The notes below the pieces were generated by a model, which was not told where the DNA came from, did not search any database, and was given only the letters and a program-made list of their open reading frames with translations. The position numbers and the translations under genes are program-made. Below, piece by piece: positions 16,320 to 24,687 of a DNA stretch of 64,000 nucleotides; the first letter of the stretch is position 1; every line of letters starts with the position of its first letter. Source of the stretch: CAZLIC01 sp964559535 (GTDB lineage Bacteria > Pseudomonadota > Alphaproteobacteria > Rhodobacterales > Rhodobacteraceae); contig CAZLIC010000001.1 of assembly GCA_964559535.1 (NCBI GenBank), positions 1-64,000 on the forward strand. Reading direction: 5' to 3'.

Positions 16320-16880
16320 GTGGTGGACGGCAACGGAACGGACTGGGGCGCGCTCCTGATCCGCGTGCGCGACAGGCAGGACCGGGCGGCATTTGCCGAA
16401 CTGTTCCGCCATTTTGCGCCGCGGGTGAAGGGCTTCCTCATGAAATCCGGGGCCTCTGCCCAGCTGGCCGAGGAATGCGCGCAGGATGTCATGGCAACTC
16501 TGTGGCAGAAGGCGCATCTGTTTGACCCCGCGCGGGCCTCGGTGGCGACCTGGGTCTTCACCATCGCGCGGAACCGCCGGATCGACGCGCTGCGCAAGGC
16601 GCGCCGGCCCGAACCCGAAGACCTGCCCTGGGGGCCAGAGCCTGAACCCGATCAGGCCGAGGTCTACGAGGCACAGCAGGAAACCACCCGGCTGGGCGAT
16701 GCCGTCGCCCTGCTGCCCGAAAAACAGCGCGTGCTGATCGAACGGGCCTTCTGGGGCGAGATGTCGCACAGCGAGATCGCGTCCGAGACAGGCCTGCCCC
16801 TGGGCACGATCAAGTCACGCATCAGGTTGGCGATGGAACGGCTGCGCCAGCACATGGACGAAGGCGAAGGCAAGACATGA
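16320..16880 (+). CDS. rpoE: ECF RNA polymerase sigma factor RpoE (singlet-oxygen type)
   Basis: A roughly 186-residue group IV sigma factor. It has region 2 (AAFAELFRHFAPRVKGFLM, ECAQDVMATLWQKAHLF, ATWVFTIARNRRIDALRK) and region 4 (LLPEKQRVLIERAFWGEM, HSEIASETGLPLGTIKSRIR), closely resembling R. sphaeroides RpoE as I remember it. That factor directs the response to singlet oxygen. The start is uncertain: GTG at 16320 or 16323 gives the expected length and follows purine-rich sequence. ATGs at 16212 and 16236 are in frame but lie at or just after the predicted transcription start without a ribosome site. It overlaps chrR by four bases, so sigma and anti-sigma are co-translated. Confidence 0.9.
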   Translation: MVDGNGTDWGALLIRVRDRQDRAAFAELFRHFAPRVKGFLMKSGASAQLAEECAQDVMATLWQKAHLFDPARASVATWVFTIARNRRIDALRKARRPEPEDLPWGPEPEPDQAEVYEAQQETTRLGDAVALLPEKQRVLIERAFWGEMSHSEIASETGLPLGTIKSRIRLAMERLRQHMDEGEGKT

Positions 16881-17530
16881 CGATCCGGCACCACATCAAC
16901 GACCAGATCCTGCTGGCCTATGCGGGCGGCCAGTTGCCCGAAGCGTTCAGCCTGGTGGTGGCAACGCACATCTCGCTGTGCGACGAATGCCGGGCCCGCG
17001 CCGGCACGTTCGATGCGCTGGGCGGGGCACTGCTTGACCTGGCCGGGGCCGAGCCGATGGCCGATGACGCGGTGGCGGATGCGCTGGCGCGGATCACCGC
17101 GCTGCCGCAGGCGGCACGGGCCCCCGCGCGTGCGCCGATGCGCACCGATCCGCGGGTTCCGGCGCCCTTGCGCGACTACGTCGGCAGTTCGCTGGACCGC
17201 GTGCGCTGGCGGTCGCTGGGCACCGGCGCGCGGCAGGCGATCCTGGACACCGGCAAGGATGCCTCGGCGCGGCTTCTGTACATTCCGGCGGGCCAGCGCA
17301 TGCCCGACCACGGGCACAACGGGCTGGAACTGACGCTGGTGCTGCAGGGTGCCTTCCTGGATGGCGCAGACCGCTTCGGCGTGGGTGATGTGGAAATCGC
17401 CGACCAGTCGACCGAACACCGCCCGGTGGCCGAAGCCTGGGGTGACTGCATCTGCCTGGCTGCAACCGATTCAAGGCTGCGCTTCTCGGGCCTGATCCCG
17501 CGTCTGGCACAGCCATTCTTCCGCATCTGA
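16877..17530 (+). CDS. chrR: ChrR family zinc-dependent anti-sigma factor
   Basis: A 217-residue cytoplasmic anti-sigma factor that would bind and silence RpoE until singlet oxygen is present. The N-terminal zinc anti-sigma domain has His5/His6, His31, Cys35 and Cys38, matching the ligand set known for R. sphaeroides ChrR. The C-terminal cupin domain keeps the second metal site: His145, His147, Glu151 and His181. All key residues are therefore intact. The ATG overlaps the rpoE TGA. A hairpin follows the stop codon. Confidence 0.93.
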   Translation: MTIRHHINDQILLAYAGGQLPEAFSLVVATHISLCDECRARAGTFDALGGALLDLAGAEPMADDAVADALARITALPQAARAPARAPMRTDPRVPAPLRDYVGSSLDRVRWRSLGTGARQAILDTGKDASARLLYIPAGQRMPDHGHNGLELTLVLQGAFLDGADRFGVGDVEIADQSTEHRPVAEAWGDCICLAATDSRLRFSGLIPRLAQPFFRI

Positions 17531-17535
17531 GCCCG

Positions 17536-17556
17536 GGGTGGGCAGATTGCCCACCC
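17536..17556 (+). terminator. Hairpin after chrR
   Basis: Nine-base arms 17536-17544 and 17548-17556 (gggtgggca / tgcccaccc) with loop gat lie 5 bases after the chrR stop. There is no T-run directly after it. A second hairpin (gtttcgcg / cgcgaaac, 17590-17605) follows. They sit between convergent operons and could stop transcription from one or both sides. Confidence 0.5.
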
Positions 17557-17661
17557 TGCCGGCAGGCCCGTTAACACTTTGACAACACTGTTTCGCGCGC
17601 GAAACGCCGGGCGCCGGGGCAGGGCATCGGCGGCAGAACCACAAGGGGCGTGCAGGCGACG

Positions 17662-18525
17662 CTACCTCCGCCCGTAGTACAGCCCCACCACATGCTCGGC
17701 CTCGGCGAAGAACAGCCAGCGGGCCGCCAGCGCCCCCAACAGGTGCAGCAGCGCCGCCACCGCTGTCGCCATTCCTCCGCCGAAAGCCCAGAGCACCAGA
17801 CCCGGCACCACCCCCGCGGCCAGCACGGCAATCCAGCGCAGCCGAGTCGCGTGGCGGCGGCCGACCATGTGGATCATCTCACGCAAAAGGTAGTTGTCGC
17901 CGGTGTGCGGCCATTCGAAGACCGTCACCTGCCCCGCCAGCCCGGTGGCGGTGCCCGTGGTCTGCCCCGCCGCCGCAAAGCGTCGGTCGCCCAGCAGGAA
18001 GACGGCCAACAGCAGCCCCGCGACCGCAAGGCACAGCCATGGCGCCCACCACTGCCCCGCCAGCACCGCCCCGCCCGTCGCGGCAAAGGTCAGGAACAGG
18101 ACCGGCGTCATCCCCCAGTGCCATCGCGGCACGGCGCGGATCTGCGCATAGATCATGCCCGTGCACAGCACGGCCGCGAAACACAGCGCCGCACCCGGCA
18201 AGGCGAACACCCAGCGCACCGGCCATCCGAACACATCGGCCAGCGCCACCGGCGCCAGCAGCACCAGCGCTGCAACCGCGGCCCAGCCCTCGCGGCTCAG
18301 CCAGCTGGTGCGCCATTGCGTGAAGGCCAGGAGCGCCCGCTGCGGATTGCGCAGGTGGAAGGTCGAAGCAACCAGCCCCGCGACTGCCAGCACATAGCCC
18401 AAAGCCCATGCGACCAGCGCCCAAAGCCCGGCCACGGCAGGCAAACCCAGCGCCAGATGCGCCAGCAGGCCGAAGCCGAGACCCGACAGGACAGTGAACA
18501 GGATGACCGAGTGGGCGGGATGCAT
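17662..18525 (-). CDS. soeC: DmsC-type membrane anchor of molybdoenzyme (SoeC-like)
   Basis: A 287-residue integral membrane protein with about eight hydrophobic spans. The sequence STFHLRNPQRALLAFTQWRTSWLSREG (in part: HLRNPQRALLAF, TSWLSREG) is typical of DmsC/SoeC anchors, which bind quinone and take electrons from the iron-sulfur subunit. It is the third gene of an operon with the A and B subunits, the SoeABC order. A GC hairpin (18561-18577) separates it from the B gene. The subunit type is firm; sulfite as substrate rests on the A subunit. Confidence 0.75.
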   Translation of the reverse strand: MHPAHSVILFTVLSGLGFGLLAHLALGLPAVAGLWALVAWALGYVLAVAGLVASTFHLRNPQRALLAFTQWRTSWLSREGWAAVAALVLLAPVALADVFGWPVRWVFALPGAALCFAAVLCTGMIYAQIRAVPRWHWGMTPVLFLTFAATGGAVLAGQWWAPWLCLAVAGLLLAVFLLGDRRFAAAGQTTGTATGLAGQVTVFEWPHTGDNYLLREMIHMVGRRHATRLRWIAVLAAGVVPGLVLWAFGGGMATAVAALLHLLGALAARWLFFAEAEHVVGLYYGRR

Positions 18526-18626
18526 GGGTTATGCGCCTCGACCGGGGCGGGTCGGCGCCCCTCCCCCTTGTGGGGAGAGGGCCGCCGATCGCGCCGTCCG
18601 GCCCGGTTCTGCCACCCCACCGCCGC

Positions 18627-19364
18627 TCATCCCGGCAGCTTTCCCAACAGCCGGTCCAGCCACCCGGCCACGCCGGATGCCTTCACGTCCAGAAGCGGTG
18701 CCAGCGGCGAGGCCTGCACCGCGCCCTTGCGGCGAGGCGGCAGATACTTGTTCACCGGCCTTGTCCCCATCTCCGGCATCAGGTCCACCCCGCCACGTTC
18801 GGCCACCAGTTGGGACACCGCACTGTCCGGGTCGGCCAGATCGCCGAAGTGCCGCGCGCCGGTGGGGCAGGTGCGCACGCAGGCGGGCACCCGGTCCTCG
18901 GCGGGCAGGTGGGCGTTGTCGATGCGATCCACGCACAGCGTGCACTTCTTCATCACCCCCTCGGCCGGGTCCATCTCGCGCGCGCCATAGGGGCAGGCCC
19001 AGGCGCACAGGCCGCAGCCGATGCAGGCATCCTCGTTCACCAGCACGATGCCGTCCTCGGCCCGCTTGTAGCTGGCGCCGGTGGGGCAGACGGTCACGCA
19101 GGGGGCGTCGGCGCAGTGCAGGCAGGACCGGGGGAAGTTCACGATGGCCGACGGCGCGTCGTCGGTGACAACCTGATAGGAATGCACCCGGTTCAGGAAC
19201 ACCCCCGCCGCGTTGCCATAGGGATCGGCATCCGACAGCGCCGCGCCATACCCCTGGTCGTTCCAGCCCTTGCAGGCGGTAACGCAGGCATGGCAGCCCA
19301 CGCAGGTATCCAGGTCGATCACCAGACCCAGCGATTTTTCGGTGCGTTCGGGAAGCGTGGTCAT
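18627..19364 (-). CDS. soeB: 4Fe-4S electron-transfer subunit (SoeB-like)
   Basis: A 245-residue ferredoxin-type subunit with four cysteine clusters: CVGCHACVTACKGW near the N-terminus, CADAPCVTVCPTGA, CIGCGLCAWACPYGA, and CTLCVDRI with CVRTCPTGA. It would carry electrons from the molybdenum subunit to the membrane anchor. The ATG at 19364 overlaps the stop of the A gene (ATGA), which decides the start over an in-frame upstream ATG. No Tat signal is seen in this subunit or the A subunit, which fits the cytoplasmic SoeAB arrangement. Confidence 0.85.
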   Translation of the reverse strand: MTTLPERTEKSLGLVIDLDTCVGCHACVTACKGWNDQGYGAALSDADPYGNAAGVFLNRVHSYQVVTDDAPSAIVNFPRSCLHCADAPCVTVCPTGASYKRAEDGIVLVNEDACIGCGLCAWACPYGAREMDPAEGVMKKCTLCVDRIDNAHLPAEDRVPACVRTCPTGARHFGDLADPDSAVSQLVAERGGVDLMPEMGTRPVNKYLPPRRKGAVQASPLAPLLDVKASGVAGWLDRLLGKLPG

Positions 19365-22216
19365 TTCGCGCGCTCCCGGCGGCTGCCGGGCCAAAATTCT
19401 TGAAGCAAGAATTTTGCAAATTTCTTTCTTGAAGAAATTTGGGCATCCACCCGCCCGCCGCCCGCCACCGGCACGCCCGCCAGCACCGGGAACTGCGGCT
19501 CGCTCACGGCTTGCCGCCCCACCCTTTCAACCTTCACCCGCAGGTCGAACCACGCCGCCTGACCCGTCACCGGATCACTATTCGACCGGCGGAACCCATC
19601 GCCCCGCGCGGGCAGGCTCTCGGGGATCAGGTGGTTCAGCAGGAACCCCTCCCGCCCCTCGGGCGCGTCGTCCTTCAGCCCCCACGCCCCCCGCCGCTTG
19701 CCGATGGCGTTCCACGTCCAGACCGTGTTCTCGTTCAGTGCGGCCATATGCGCCACCGGCACCACGATGCTGCCCGTGGGCGATGTCACCCGCGCCCAGT
19801 CGCCCTCGGCAAATCCCTCGGCCTGCCACACCTTCGTCGGCACATACAGGACGTTGCGCCCGTGGATCTGCCGCAGCCAGGCGTTCTGCGACCCCCAGGC
19901 GTGGTACATGGCCATCGGCCGCTGGGTGATGGCGTGCAGCGGATAGCCCGCCCCCGCCTCGTCTCCATAGGGCGGATACCACACCGGCAGCGGGTCCATC
20001 GCCTGCCGCAGCCTTGCGCGCAGGTGGTCGGGCGGCTGCACCCAGCCAGTGCCTTCGGCCGCCATCTGGAACCGCCGCATCGGCTCTGAATACACCGTGA
20101 ACAGATAGGGCTGCGGGCTGTCGAAGAAGCTCATCGACACCGCCCAGTCCTGATAGGCCTTGTTCCATGGCTTGAAGAACGCGGCCTCGTGCGGGACATG
20201 CGCCTGGAAGAACGCGCCGTTCGCACGGTATGCGTCGATCTGGCCGGGGTTCGGCGCGCCGCGCCCCGTCTCGTCTCCGTTCCCGCGGAAGCCGATCAGC
20301 GGACCCACACCGGGGCGGCGCTGGTGGCGCACGATGTAGTCGGCATAGTCGGCATAGAGCGCGGTGCCATCGGCCGCCGTCATGCCCGGCAGGCCTAGCC
20401 GGACGCCAAGATCCAGCAGCACCGACTGGAACCCCCGCACATCGCGGTCGGGTTCCACCACCGGCCAGCGGATGGCATCGCCCGCCGCATCGGGTTCGGA
20501 AATCGGCCGGTCCAGCAGCGAAATGCAGTCGTGGCGTTCCAGATAGGTGGTGTCGGGCAGGATCAGGTCGGCATAGGCCACCATTTCGGAGGCATAGGCG
20601 TCGGAATAGATGATGCGGGGGATCAGGTATTCGCCGTCCGGACCCTTGTCGGTCAGCATCCGCATCGTTTCGGCGGTGTTCATCGACGAATTCCACGCCA
20701 TGTTCGCCATGTACAGGAACAGCGTGTCGATGCGGTACGGATCGCCCGCATGGGCGTTGGCGATGACCATGTGCATCATGCCGTGGGCGCTGAAGGGGTT
20801 TTCCCAGGAAAACCCCTTGTCGATCCGGCTGGGCGTGCCGTCGGGGCGCAGGCACAGCTGGTCGGGGCCGCGCACATAGCCCAGATGCGGCCCGGCCAGC
20901 GGCTTGCCCGGCGCCACCACATGGTGCGGCGTGGGGTGGGCCTCGACCGGTTTCGGGTAGGGCGGCTTCATCCGCCAGCTTCCCGGCGTCTCTACCGCGC
21001 CAAGGATGATCTGCAGCAGGTGCAGCGCGCGGGCCGTCTGGAAGCCGTTGGAATGCGCGCTGATGCCCCGCATGGCGTGGAAGCTGACAGGCCGCCCGAC
21101 CATCCGCTCGTGCCGGTCGCCGCGGAAATCGGTCCAGGGCTGGTCAATCACCACCGGCTCGGCGAAGGCCGCTTCGGCCAGTTCGGCGGCCAGCCCTCGG
21201 ATGCGGTCGGCGGCAATGCCGCAGCGCCCGGCCACCGCTTCGGGCGCATAGGCGTCGGACAGATAGCGCGCGGCAAGGTGGTGGAACGCGGTGCGGTTGC
21301 CCTCCCACTCGGCCCCCAGGTCGGGCTGAACCCCCGCCGCGTCCCATGGCGCGGGGGCGCCGGTGCGGCGGTCGATCACGAAGGGCTGGCTTTCGGCGTT
21401 GCGCACCACCATCCCGTCGCGGCCGATCAGGAAGGGCGCGTTGGTCCAGCGCGCCAGATAGTCGGTATCCACCTTCCCCGCCTTCAAGAGGCAGTGGATC
21501 AGCGACAGGATCAAGAGGCCATCGGTGCCGGGTGTGATGGCGTGCCAGTCATCGGCCACCGCCGAATAGCCCGACCGCACCGGGTTTACCGACACGATCC
21601 GCGCGCCCCGCGCCTTCAACTTGCCGATGCCCATCTTGATGGGGTTCGAATCGTGATCCTCGGCCACGCCGAACAGCACGAACAGCTTCGTGCGTTCCCA
21701 GTCGGGCGCGCCGAATTCCCAAAAGGCGCCGCCCATGGTGTAGATGCCCCCGGCGGCCATGTTCACCGAACAGAAACCGCCATGCGCGGCATAGTTGGGC
21801 GTGCCGAACTGCTGCGCCCACCAGCCGGTGAAGCTCTGCGACTGGTCGCGCCCGGTGAAGAACGCAAGCTTCTCCGGCGCTGTCTCGCGCAGCGGCTTCA
21901 GCCAGGACACCGCCAGGGCCAGCGCCTTGTCCCACGAGATTTCCTCGAAGGCGCCCGACCCGCGTGGCCCCACCCGCCGCAACGGTGCGCGCAGGCGCGA
22001 GGGTGCGGTGACCTGCATGATGCCGCTGGCGCCCTTGGCACACAGCACGCCCTTGTTGATGGGGTGGTCGCGGTTGCCCTCGATATAGGTGACGCGCCCC
22101 TCTTTCAGGTGCACGTTGATGCCGCAGCGGCAGGCGCACATGTAGCAGGTGGTCTGGCGCATCTCGTCGCCCGGGGGGCGGGTGTCGATGGCGGGGCTGG
22201 GGACGGCCTTGCTCAT
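19361..22216 (-). CDS. soeA: Molybdopterin oxidoreductase catalytic subunit, sulfite dehydrogenase SoeA-like
   Basis: A 951-residue DMSO-reductase-family enzyme holding bis-MGD and one 4Fe-4S cluster. The cluster motif is CYMCACRCGINVHLKEGRV with a later VLCAKG. GFCSVNMAAGG likely carries the Mo-ligating Cys, and FGVAEDHDSNPIK follows. These segments resemble SoeA, which oxidises sulfite to sulfate in the cytoplasm; other substrates such as polysulfide or thiosulfate are less likely. The ATG at 22216 was taken because the conserved chain starts soon after; an in-frame ATG at 22252 is possible. The last 15 or so residues are encoded by two palindromes and look like an acquired tail. Confidence 0.78.
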   Translation of the reverse strand: MSKAVPSPAIDTRPPGDEMRQTTCYMCACRCGINVHLKEGRVTYIEGNRDHPINKGVLCAKGASGIMQVTAPSRLRAPLRRVGPRGSGAFEEISWDKALALAVSWLKPLRETAPEKLAFFTGRDQSQSFTGWWAQQFGTPNYAAHGGFCSVNMAAGGIYTMGGAFWEFGAPDWERTKLFVLFGVAEDHDSNPIKMGIGKLKARGARIVSVNPVRSGYSAVADDWHAITPGTDGLLILSLIHCLLKAGKVDTDYLARWTNAPFLIGRDGMVVRNAESQPFVIDRRTGAPAPWDAAGVQPDLGAEWEGNRTAFHHLAARYLSDAYAPEAVAGRCGIAADRIRGLAAELAEAAFAEPVVIDQPWTDFRGDRHERMVGRPVSFHAMRGISAHSNGFQTARALHLLQIILGAVETPGSWRMKPPYPKPVEAHPTPHHVVAPGKPLAGPHLGYVRGPDQLCLRPDGTPSRIDKGFSWENPFSAHGMMHMVIANAHAGDPYRIDTLFLYMANMAWNSSMNTAETMRMLTDKGPDGEYLIPRIIYSDAYASEMVAYADLILPDTTYLERHDCISLLDRPISEPDAAGDAIRWPVVEPDRDVRGFQSVLLDLGVRLGLPGMTAADGTALYADYADYIVRHQRRPGVGPLIGFRGNGDETGRGAPNPGQIDAYRANGAFFQAHVPHEAAFFKPWNKAYQDWAVSMSFFDSPQPYLFTVYSEPMRRFQMAAEGTGWVQPPDHLRARLRQAMDPLPVWYPPYGDEAGAGYPLHAITQRPMAMYHAWGSQNAWLRQIHGRNVLYVPTKVWQAEGFAEGDWARVTSPTGSIVVPVAHMAALNENTVWTWNAIGKRRGAWGLKDDAPEGREGFLLNHLIPESLPARGDGFRRSNSDPVTGQAAWFDLRVKVERVGRQAVSEPQFPVLAGVPVAGGGRVDAQISSRKKFAKFLLQEFWPGSRRERAK
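19393..19441. repeat. Two adjacent A+T-rich palindromes inside the 3' end of soeA
   Basis: Arms 19393-19401 and 19407-19415 (aaaattctt / aagaatttt), and arms 19417-19426 and 19432-19441 (caaatttctt / aagaaatttg), form two hairpins one base apart. Their A+T richness contrasts sharply with the surrounding GC-rich sequence. They lie within the reading frame of soeA and encode its Lys/Phe-rich tail. They could act as an intra-operon attenuator or mRNA-stability element. Confidence 0.75.
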
Positions 22217-22294
22217 GGCGCCAGATTGGCCTGCAAATGCCCGCGCCGCCATACGGAAAACGACATTGCCATCAGGCCAGAGGGTTTCCGGGCA

Positions 22295-23146
22295 TCAGGC
22301 CACACGGGCGGGGAACAGCCCTTCGAACCAGCGGAAGATCAGCACGATCACCGCGGTGATCGCCAGGTACACCACCGCCAGCAACAGAAGTGGTTCATAG
22401 ACGATCAGCGTTTCCGACCGCACGCGGTTGGCCACGGCATAGATGTCGACCACGGTGATCATCGCCACCAGCGGCGTCGCCTTCAGCTGCAGCACGGTTT
22501 CCCCGCCCAGCGTGGGCAGCACCCGGTGCAGCGCCTGCGGCAGCCAGATGCGGCGGAACAGCGTGAAGCGCGGCACGCCCATGGCGCGGGCGGCCTCCAG
22601 CTGGCCCGACGGCACGCCCTTGAATGCGCCCCGCATCACCTCGCCCTCATAGCCCGCAACCGACAGCGACAGGCCGAAGACGGCATAGTACCAGGCATCG
22701 CGCAAGATCGGCCACATCCAGCTGTCGCGCAGGCCGGGAATGCCGGGGAACAGGCTGCCGATGCCGTAGTACAGAAGGAAAAGCTGCAGCAGCAGGGGCG
22801 TGCCGCGGATCAGCCCGCAGAAGGCGCGGGCGGGCATGGCCAGGTACCAGGGGCCCACGGCCTGCGCCAGGCCCAGCGGAATGGCCATGGCCATGCCGAT
22901 GCCCATGGTCAGCAGCAGAAGGATCAGCGTGTTGCCGATGCCGCGCAGGATGAGAGCCTGGTATTTGGGCAGCGCCAGCCAGTCCCAGCGGCCATGGATC
23001 ACCACCAGCGCCACCAGGACGGCCACGATGGCCAGCATCACCAGCCTGCGCGGAATGAGCATCGCTTGCACGAAGGCCGCGACGGGCGCGAAGGCACTGC
23101 CCGGCGGTGCGGACTTGGTGGCGTCTGCTCGCTGCGGCGCGGCCAT
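22295..23146 (-). CDS. Amino acid ABC transporter permease (HisM type)
   Basis: A 283-residue inner-membrane permease with an N-terminal cytoplasmic extension, then about five spans. It has the family motif around GTPLLLQLFLLYYG and the EAA loop that contacts the ATPase (GQLEAARAMGVPRFTLFRRI). It belongs to the polar amino acid (HAAT) permease family. It starts directly at the end of the companion permease gene. With the binding protein, the other permease and the ATPase it makes a complete importer; basic amino acids are the likely cargo. Confidence 0.9.
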   Translation of the reverse strand: MAAPQRADATKSAPPGSAFAPVAAFVQAMLIPRRLVMLAIVAVLVALVVIHGRWDWLALPKYQALILRGIGNTLILLLLTMGIGMAMAIPLGLAQAVGPWYLAMPARAFCGLIRGTPLLLQLFLLYYGIGSLFPGIPGLRDSWMWPILRDAWYYAVFGLSLSVAGYEGEVMRGAFKGVPSGQLEAARAMGVPRFTLFRRIWLPQALHRVLPTLGGETVLQLKATPLVAMITVVDIYAVANRVRSETLIVYEPLLLLAVVYLAITAVIVLIFRWFEGLFPARVA

Positions 23147-23878
23147 TCAGCCCCCCACCGCGCGCTGCCCGCGCCGCGCGCGTTTTTCCAGCCGGTCAAA
23201 CAGGATGGACGAGGCGATGGACAGGATCAGGTACAGCACGCCCGCGGCGGCATAGAAGGTGAAGAAGGCCTTGGTCGTGCTGGCCGCCTGCCGCGTGGCC
23301 TGCGTCAGTTCGGCAAAGCCCACCACCGCCAGAAGTGCCGTGTCCTTGGTGGCCACCAGCCACAGGTTGGCCATGCCGGGCAGCGCGAAGGACAGCATCA
23401 AGGGCAGGGTCACCCGACGTGCCAGCAGGCCGGGCGCCATGCCCATGGCGCGCGCCGCCTCGATCTGGCCTGCGGGCACGGCCAGGATGGCGCCGCGCAG
23501 CACCTCGGTGGCATAGGCGCCCTGCACCACGCCCAGCACGGCGATGCCCGCGGCCACGCCGGAAATCTGCATCTTGTCCTGCCCCATGGCCAGCAGGATC
23601 TGGTTCACCGCATCGGTGAAGGCAAAGTAGATGATCAGGATCAGGATCAGTTCGGGCACCGCCCGGACCACGGTGGTATAGACCGCCAGCAGGTCCTTGG
23701 TGACCGGACCGCCGTAGAGTTTGCCGTAAGCCCCGGCCACGCCGATCATCAGGCCCAGTGCAAAGGCGCCGGTGGCGATGAGGACCGAGTTCCACAACCC
23801 CCACAGAAGCGTCGCCCCCCAGCCGGGGGGCGACAGGGCCAGAAGGCCCCATGTGCTGTCTGCCGCAAGGGGCAGCAC
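23147..23878 (-). CDS. Amino acid ABC transporter permease (HisQ type)
   Basis: A 243-residue permease of the same family, with RAVPELILILIIYFAF and the EAA loop GQIEAARAMGMAPGLLARRV. The start is GTG at 23878, 8 bases after the binding-protein gene ends. An Asp/Gln-rich loop (GQDKMQISG) lies between spans. It pairs with the HisM-type permease to form the heterodimeric channel. Confidence 0.9.
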   Translation of the reverse strand: MLPLAADSTWGLLALSPPGWGATLLWGLWNSVLIATGAFALGLMIGVAGAYGKLYGGPVTKDLLAVYTTVVRAVPELILILIIYFAFTDAVNQILLAMGQDKMQISGVAAGIAVLGVVQGAYATEVLRGAILAVPAGQIEAARAMGMAPGLLARRVTLPLMLSFALPGMANLWLVATKDTALLAVVGFAELTQATRQAASTTKAFFTFYAAAGVLYLILSIASSILFDRLEKRARRGQRAVGG

Positions 23879-23886
23879 CTACGGTC

Positions 23887-24657
23887 TCACTCGCCGTAGA
23901 TGGACGAAGCGAACCAGCCCGCGGTCACCTTGTCATAGGTACCGTCTTCCAGGATCTTCTTGATGCCCGCGTTGAACTTGGCCTTCAGGTCGGCCTCGCC
24001 CTGACGCAGGCCCACGCCGACGCCAAGGCCCAGCACTTCCTTGTCGTCGGCCACCGCGCCCGCAATCTCGCAGCACGCGGCGCCCGATTCCGACTGGATG
24101 AAGGCATCAAGCGCAATCGAGTCGGCCTGCGTGGCGTCGATGCGGCCCGCGGCAAGGTCCTGGTTGGCCTCGTCCTGCGTCTGGTAGACCTTCACTTCGG
24201 CGGCGCTGGCCGCAAAGTGCTTGTTCACATAGGCTTCGTGCACCGTGGCCACCTGCACGCCGATGATCTTGCCCGCCAGCCCCTCGGCCGTGGGTGCCAG
24301 CCCGGCGCCCTTGGCGGTGGCGATGACGGTGGGGGTGTTGTAGTACTTGTCCGAGAAGTCGATGGTCTTCATCCGCTCTTCGGTGATCGACATCGAGGCC
24401 ATGATCGCGTCGATCTGGCCACTGGTCAGCGCCGGGATGATGCCGTCCCAGGCCACCGGCGTGATTTCGCACTGCAATTCAGCCGCGGCGCAGACGGCGC
24501 CGATGATCTCGACCTCCCAGCCCACCCAGTTGCCACCGGCATCGGGGCTGGCGAAAGGCGGATAGGGCTCGGCAGCAATGCCCACCTTCACCGCCTGTGC
24601 GGCGGCGGGTGCGGCCAGGGCCGCGGCGAAGGCGGCGGCAAGGGCCAGTGTTCTCAT
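23887..24657 (-). CDS. Periplasmic basic-amino-acid binding protein (SBP family 3)
   Basis: A 256-residue periplasmic solute-binding protein. Its signal peptide covers about residues 1-20 (RTLALAAAFAAALAAPAAAQA). The family 3 segments include YPPFASPD, VEIIGAVCAAAELQCE, WDGIIPALTSGQIDAIMASM and the signature ITEERMKTIDFSDKYY. It resembles lysine/arginine/ornithine-binding proteins. The ATG at 24657 was chosen over the one two codons upstream because ggggag lies 7 bases before it. It is the second gene of the transport operon, after the ATPase. Confidence 0.88.
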   Translation of the reverse strand: MRTLALAAAFAAALAAPAAAQAVKVGIAAEPYPPFASPDAGGNWVGWEVEIIGAVCAAAELQCEITPVAWDGIIPALTSGQIDAIMASMSITEERMKTIDFSDKYYNTPTVIATAKGAGLAPTAEGLAGKIIGVQVATVHEAYVNKHFAASAAEVKVYQTQDEANQDLAAGRIDATQADSIALDAFIQSESGAACCEIAGAVADDKEVLGLGVGVGLRQGEADLKAKFNAGIKKILEDGTYDKVTAGWFASSIYGE

Positions 24658-24687
24658 GGTCATTCTCCCCGTGTTGTCTCCGTCGTC

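Noticed and set aside
17662..22216. DMSO reductase or polysulfide reductase
   Set aside because: The catalytic subunit lacks a Tat signal and its cluster and Cys-ligand segments resemble SoeA more closely. The distinction remains a judgement without a phylogeny.
20531..23899. Long plus-strand frame opposite soeA and the ABC permeases
   Set aside because: The translation is rich in His, Gln, Arg and Gly with no recognisable motif, while the minus strand encodes clear conserved proteins.
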